DNA of 64,000 bases from the NCBI RefSeq assembly GCF_025370935.1, contig NC_133474.1, positions 14,527,773 through 14,591,772 on the forward strand. The letters are read 5' to 3'. The stretch is from Choristoneura fumiferana (lineage: Eukaryota; Arthropoda; Insecta; Lepidoptera; Tortricidae). Positions within the stretch are counted from its first letter, which is position 1; every line of letters starts with the position of its first letter. Position numbers and translations under genes: made by a program. The notes under the pieces were generated by a model. The model did not search any database and was not told where the DNA came from. It was given only the letters and a program-made list of their open reading frames with translations. Shown here piece after piece: positions 60,216 to 64,000 of the stretch.

Positions 60216-60444
60216 CTAGTGTTATTTATAGTGTTAGTGTTGTTAGCTGCTTTTGGTGATCAATAAAGAATATTTGTATTGTATTGTATTGTATTTTTGT
60301 TAGTGGGATTTATGGATCACCCCAAATGGTATTTTAAAAATTGCGGCAATATTAGTTCAAAGAAAGTACATGGGCGACCGAGCTTATTTGATGACAGTAG
60401 CGAAGTAAGTTCAAAGTACATGGCGACGAGCTTTGCTGAGAGTA
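60216..60444. other. unassigned DNA with an (ATTGT)n tail
   Basis: CAATAAAGAATATTTGTATT followed by (GTATT)n at 60275-60294 looks like the 3' end of a plus-strand retroposon. Confidence 0.4.
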
Positions 60445-60568
60445 CAGTCAAGGGCAAAGATCGAACGGTAAAGTTACAAAAATATACACGACTTTATGCA
60501 CTTAACATTAAGACCGTGTATACATATTTTTGCAACTTTGGCCGTGTCGATATCTTTGCACTTGACTG
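60445..60568. mobile_element. palindromic MITE with TA duplication
   Basis: Left end CAGTCAAGGGCAAAGATCGA, right end TATCTTTGCACTTGACTG, flanked by TA (60443-60444 and 60569-60570). Inner arms ACAAAAATATACACG and CGTGTATACATATTTTTG also pair. 124 bp. Confidence 0.8.
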
Positions 60569-60623
60569 TACTGCTCGAGATACAAGAATTGCTCGTTTAA
60601 AGGTATTAATGTAAATGTAAATT

Positions 60624-60764
60624 AGTCAAAATACCATAAACAGGACTTATCACGCGAAAACACACGAGTAATATTTACCTCGACGTTTCAACCACATTAC
60701 AGTGGCCGTGGTCACGAGTAGACTGAAGTGTAGGGTGTCAAGTCCCGTTTGTGGTATTTTGACT
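60624..60764. mobile_element. palindromic element
   Basis: AGTCAAAATACCATAAACAG at the left and GTTTGTGGTATTTTGACT at the right are near-perfect inverses. The centre contains CTCGACGTTTCAACCACATT. No target duplication recognised. Confidence 0.65.
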
Positions 60765-61559
60765 ATGAGTGAAAATCACTAAAGTTTAACACGTTATAAT
60801 AAAGTCGAAAGAGCAATGCCTTGTTATTATTGGTATTGTTTTGGAATTGGAATACTTAGTTTTACGGCAATTTAATGCCTGTACGAGGAAAATGTTAGGT
60901 ATACTGCTCCCAGGTAGGCCTTTCATTTCACCCGCCACCGTGCGTAATAACAACGTCAGCTGCTAAACTTATGATTTACAGCGGTACTAAGTAGAATCGT
61001 AAAGGCATCTAACACACGCGTTACCATGAGAACAATAGAGCGTGACAAGTGAAGGCTGGAGAGGCGCGGGGCACTAAGGATGGGGCAAAGTTTGGCAATT
61101 ACGGCGACCGCATGTCTGAGAGCGTCGCAACACTCATTACAGAGTGAAACTCGACTCGCCTAGATTAAAAGTCCAAGAGACACGGGTCCCGGGAAACGGC
61201 ATGACGGTTCCGCGGTGGATGAGACGGGGATTAATGCCGACACATCTAACTGGGAGCAGGCTAACATCTCTGCGATAAACTGATTTTCTCCCGGCTTAAT
61301 AGACGGAGAGCGGACTGCAAAATTTCGTACCTACTTGATACCGCGATGAAACGCACAATGGTTCCCATAAAACTGATGCTGAGTCCGAATCTAATAGTCT
61401 GCCGCGGCGTAACTTGCCGGAAGTACCAAAAAATAGTCACTTCCGGTGCGAAAAAAGGGGCATCATTTAACCCGTCTGATACTGAAATAATAGTCATGGC
61501 ATCAGTTAGGAATTTACTGGTAGATACAGAAAAGCGAAATCCATTTAACTCGCCCTGTT
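60765..61559. other. unassigned DNA
   Basis: Frames of about 80 codons are open on both strands at 61261-61591. Neither resembles a known protein, and neither matches the ankyrin or RING parts expected of mind bomb. Confidence 0.35.
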
Positions 61560-61860
61560 CGTTTATTTATGGCTCAAATCTTGCAAGTTAAATTTGACCC
61601 ACTTCCAGTAGTCCGATCGACTTGAAATTTGGTAAACTTATGTAAATCTGGTGACAGTACAATAATCTAATGGTGACATCCTAGTAGTCAAGCCAGCATC
61701 GTCTCCACAGAACGGAACTCTTTAACGGTTAATGGCATCTAATTGAAATTGGGTATTCAAATGTAGTTTGGGTGACAATACAAGTACAGTCAACAAAAAG
61801 TACAGTCAGCAAAAAAAAGCTTGTATTAAAAATGAAATTCTTACCAAAAACTTATTTGTT
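61560..61860 (+). repeat. family D repeat
   Basis: TTTGACCCACTTCCAGTAGT, CTTGAAATTTGGTAAACTTA and AAAAAAAGCTTGTATTAAAA repeat the order of 12105-12345. ACAGTCAACAAAAAGTACAG shows a short local tandem. Confidence 0.6.
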
Positions 61861-62432
61861 AATATCTCAGAAACTATAAGACCAATTTTCTTTAACAATA
61901 TTAATATATACAATTCTTCTGTACGTCGTGTGTTTGTTACCTAAAACGGCTGTACCGATTTGGATGAAATTTTATGTGTATATTTCAATGGGTTCCTGGA
62001 TGATTTGAAAATACAATTGTTATCACTTTTCCACAAGGTTTTGTATATATTTAAAACAATATTACTTATTTTTTGTAATGAAATAGCATCAGGGTTTTTT
62101 TTTTAATAAGTGGACAACAGAAAATTGTAAATGGACAACTTTTTGAGAAATAGTCATTTATGTTTACAACGTGGTTGTATTAACTAGAATTCTTATTGCT
62201 AGCAAATGTAACAGTTCAAGAGCATGCTAGCAGTGAGCATATGAAACAGTACCTTCAGAATGGTATGGAACTAAAATATGCCGCGCTGCTAGCACCTTAA
62301 TGTGTCGTGCAAGTTGCATTACATTGCGGCACTCGAATGACCACTACAAAACTCGTTGGCTTAACGGCCTCGCAATGTAATGCGACTTGCACAATTTTTG
62401 CTTGCAAGTCTAAACTCGACTAGTGCACTGAC
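61861..62432. other. downstream intron of the mind bomb exon, with a hairpin
   Basis: If the mib1 model is right, a GT donor at 62432-62431 opens an intron that runs leftwards out of this stretch. GTGCAAGTTGCATTACATTG (from 62308) and CAATGTAATGCGACTTGCAC (ending 62391) are near-perfect inverses (arms about 62306-62328 and 62371-62393). A repeat scrap like TACCGATTTGGATGAAATTT lies near 61952. Confidence 0.5.
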
Positions 62433-62700
62433 CTGCAAACTGGGATGCACGGCCAGCTGCAGCAGCGTGCGTACGACACCGAGATGCCCCTTGTTGACCG
62501 CGATGTGCAGCGGCGTCTGGCGGCGGCGGTTCCGCGCGTTGAGGTCGGCGCCGGCGGCGGCGAGCGCCCGCAACGCCGAGGGGCGTCGCCGAACGCCGCG
62601 TGGTGCGCCGCGCGGTCCCGTCGCGGTCCTCCGCGTCCGCGTCCGCGCCCGCCTCCACCAGGGCGCGGATCACTTCCAGGTGGCCGTTTTGAGCCGCCGC
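62433..62700 (-). CDS. mib1: mind bomb 1 E3 ubiquitin ligase, ankyrin exon with two one-base frame breaks
   Basis: Mind bomb 1 ubiquitinates Delta-type Notch ligands at the plasma membrane of signal-sending cells. This exon encodes part of its central ankyrin array. It starts after an AG acceptor (62702-62701) with AAAQNGHLEVIRALVEAGAD, and ends HPSLQ before a GT donor (62432-62431). Its second half, DLNARNRRRQTPLHIAVNKG, is close to the family sequence. The length is 268 bp, where 270 (90 codons, phase 0 at both ends) is expected. Two single-base losses explain this. One is in a G run after DRDG (62617-62619), the other in a C run after HHAAFGDA (62580-62583). Between them the conserved RAAHHAAFGD reads in a third frame. 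The pattern suggests homopolymer errors in the assembly. A true pseudogene is possible but less likely, since the rest is intact. Confidence 0.88.
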
Positions 62701-63260
62701 CTGGACGTTACAATTTATATTATAAAACAATGCAAATATTCTTAATTGCACACCACAAATTAACACGATCATTTTATAGAGAGACAAAATGCTAAAATTT
62801 GTGAATGTTTTTAATTAAATAGCTAAGTACCCTGTAACTAGAGCACAATGAAAAACCAGTAAAGAAGTATGCTGGAGCCGGGAATCCAACTCTGGTCTTC
62901 GTACGTGCGTGCGTGCTGTACCCTTATACCATGAATGTGAAATTTTTTATGGTTTTTTGAGACAGTTTTCTCGAGACACTTTACAATTTGTGAATTATTT
63001 GTCGCCTAGCGGCATTTGTCAAATACTCGTCCGTAGTAAGTATAATTATTCGCAGACGAAGTCATGGGCCACAGATACTGAAAAAAAAAAACTCTGTTTG
63101 CTTTGCTCAAAACGTCAAGCGTTTGAAAAACTTTTTTTATGGGCATGCAATGCAGGGATAATAGATACAGAGAGGCACAAAAACCCAACGTCACCTTTAC
63201 ATTCAGCAGCCTGAGAAGAAAAAAATCAGAATGATGAATGAGCACAGTATAGGAACCAAC
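62701..63260 (-). other. mib1: mind bomb intron with SINE remnant
   Basis: 560-bp phase-0 intron with GT at 63260-63259 and AG at 62702-62701 on the minus strand. It contains a minus-strand SINE scrap (62866-62935) whose B-box complement GGGAATCCAAC is at 62880-62890, as well as simple AT-rich sequence. A plus-strand frame at 62909-63214 is considered chance. Confidence 0.75.
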
Positions 63261-63439
63261 CTGTAAGGCAGTGTGTCCACCAAACACGCCGTTAACGTCA
63301 GCGTGTGCGTCCGTCCGCGCCAGAATATCAGCGCAGCGTGCCGCGTCACCATTGGTCGCCGCTTTCACCAGCTCCTCATTCGTATCACCAGTCACATGCG
63401 ACTCGAATAGCTTCTTTAGAAGCGCTGACAGTCGATCAC
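63261..63439 (-). CDS. mib1: mind bomb 1 E3 ubiquitin ligase, first ankyrin exon
   Basis: This exon precedes 62433-62700 in the same gene. After an AG acceptor (63441-63440) two bases finish a split codon, and 59 codons follow. They read DRLSALLKKLFESH, then TGDTNEELVKAATNGDAARC and VNGVFGGHTALQ, ending in phase 0 at a GT donor (63260-63259). LLxKLFE, NEELVKAAxNGD and GHTAxQ are characteristic of the start of the Mib1 ankyrin region and distinguish it from mib2. The frame is intact. Codon use is ordinary, without the GC excess of the next exon. The N-terminal MIB/HERC2 and ZZ domains must lie beyond the right edge of the window. Confidence 0.88.
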
Positions 63440-63441
63440 CT

Positions 63442-64000
63442 GAGTCAAAGCTTTCATATATTTACCAAATCACAAATATAAGGTGTTTTTTCAAAGATGT
63501 AAAAGTAGTAATTGTTACTACTTAACAGAAGCGAAATTCATTGTTAACGATCGTTAACGATGTTAACGATCTAGAATTAAAAAAAATGCTTGAGCGCTGA
63601 ACTCTCCAATAATGCTGCATACAAATGCCATTGTTACCTAGTCACCAATCTTTAAACAAAAACACCAACATAAAACGAAGGCACAAACACACACAAACAA
63701 ACAACCTTTGCAAAAACATTTGGCACAATTTATATATCGATGATGAAGCACCAACACGCGAAACTGATAAATCTCGAACATGCAAATTAGCTGGTTTGAC
63801 AAGGGGGTACCAAAGTCATGAATTGCATATCAATGATTTATTAGTTAGGAGGCATTGGTACTGTGTCGTCGATATTTGTCTTGTTTTTGGGGTTGGGTGC
63901 CAAATCGCAACATACAGAAACAAATGCATCCTTCGACCGTTTAGCTCTTGCACTACACTCTAACAGCCTTATTCATAAAAAAAACCTTAATTGAGGTTTG
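63442..64000 (-). other. mib1: upstream mind bomb intron (continues outside the window)
   Basis: No further exon is visible. Three GTTAACGAT units stand close together at about 63542-63569. A plus-strand frame of 112 codons at 63625-63963 has no recognised content. Confidence 0.55.

Noticed and set aside
61261..61591. Further mind bomb exon
   Set aside because: Neither strand gives ankyrin or RING-like residues. No cysteine-histidine spacing was seen.
62909..63214. Plus-strand 101-codon gene
   Set aside because: It lies in the intron between two well supported minus-strand exons and resembles no family.

Overview
The window looks like nuclear DNA of a moth or butterfly (Lepidoptera). It is AT-rich and gene-poor, and it is packed with repeat types typical of that order: tRNA-headed SINEs whose tail ends in (GAT)n, short Helitron-like elements running from TC to CTAG between A and T, palindromic MITEs with TA duplications, and decayed LINEs. 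No bacterial-style genes, operons, rRNA genes, intact tRNA genes or CRISPR arrays were seen. The species cannot be named from this sequence.

Only one host gene is recognisable. At the right end (62433-62700 and 63261-63439, minus strand) two consecutive exons encode ankyrin repeats of the E3 ubiquitin ligase Mind bomb 1, which promotes Notch-ligand endocytosis. The splice sites and phases fit. The downstream exon carries two single-base frame breaks, each in a G/C homopolymer and each one base short, so assembly error is more likely than decay. The remaining ankyrin repeats and the RING fingers were not found in the 62 kb to the left. This means a very long intron, a scaffold join error or a partial gene copy.

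Left third (1-21.7 kb): a full-length SINE (380-673), a hAT-type MITE (748-989), several large copies of a repeat with AACCGACTTCAAAAA ends (3750-5181, 13184-13794, 20409-21060), Helitron-like elements, and a CGATCGAT-rich palindrome (18971-19119). Middle (21.7-47 kb): a roughly 2.1-kb Helitron-like insert splitting another repeat (25414-27526), a roughly 290-bp near-perfect palindrome (31323-31610), a tail-to-tail LINE chimera (about 35.6-37.5 kb), and an inverted SINE pair inside a 13-bp target duplication (40663-41084). Right third (47-62 kb): a broken Jockey-type LINE with a MITE nested in its reverse transcriptase (47567-49726), a hAT-type element full of CCGAGTA motifs (50098-50588), an RTE-type LINE tail inside TTAA-bounded inverted repeats (51858-52208), and several MITEs with clear target duplications, one nested in a repeat whose uninterrupted relative lies 19 kb away.

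The rest is unassigned AT-rich DNA dotted with short GC-rich islands of unknown role, plus a diverged 130-bp sequence present twice (46187 and 53763). No new enzymatic system is evident. The value of the window lies in its nested transposon record and in the broken or partial mind bomb gene. All element classes come from visible termini, target duplications and motifs; no database search was run.
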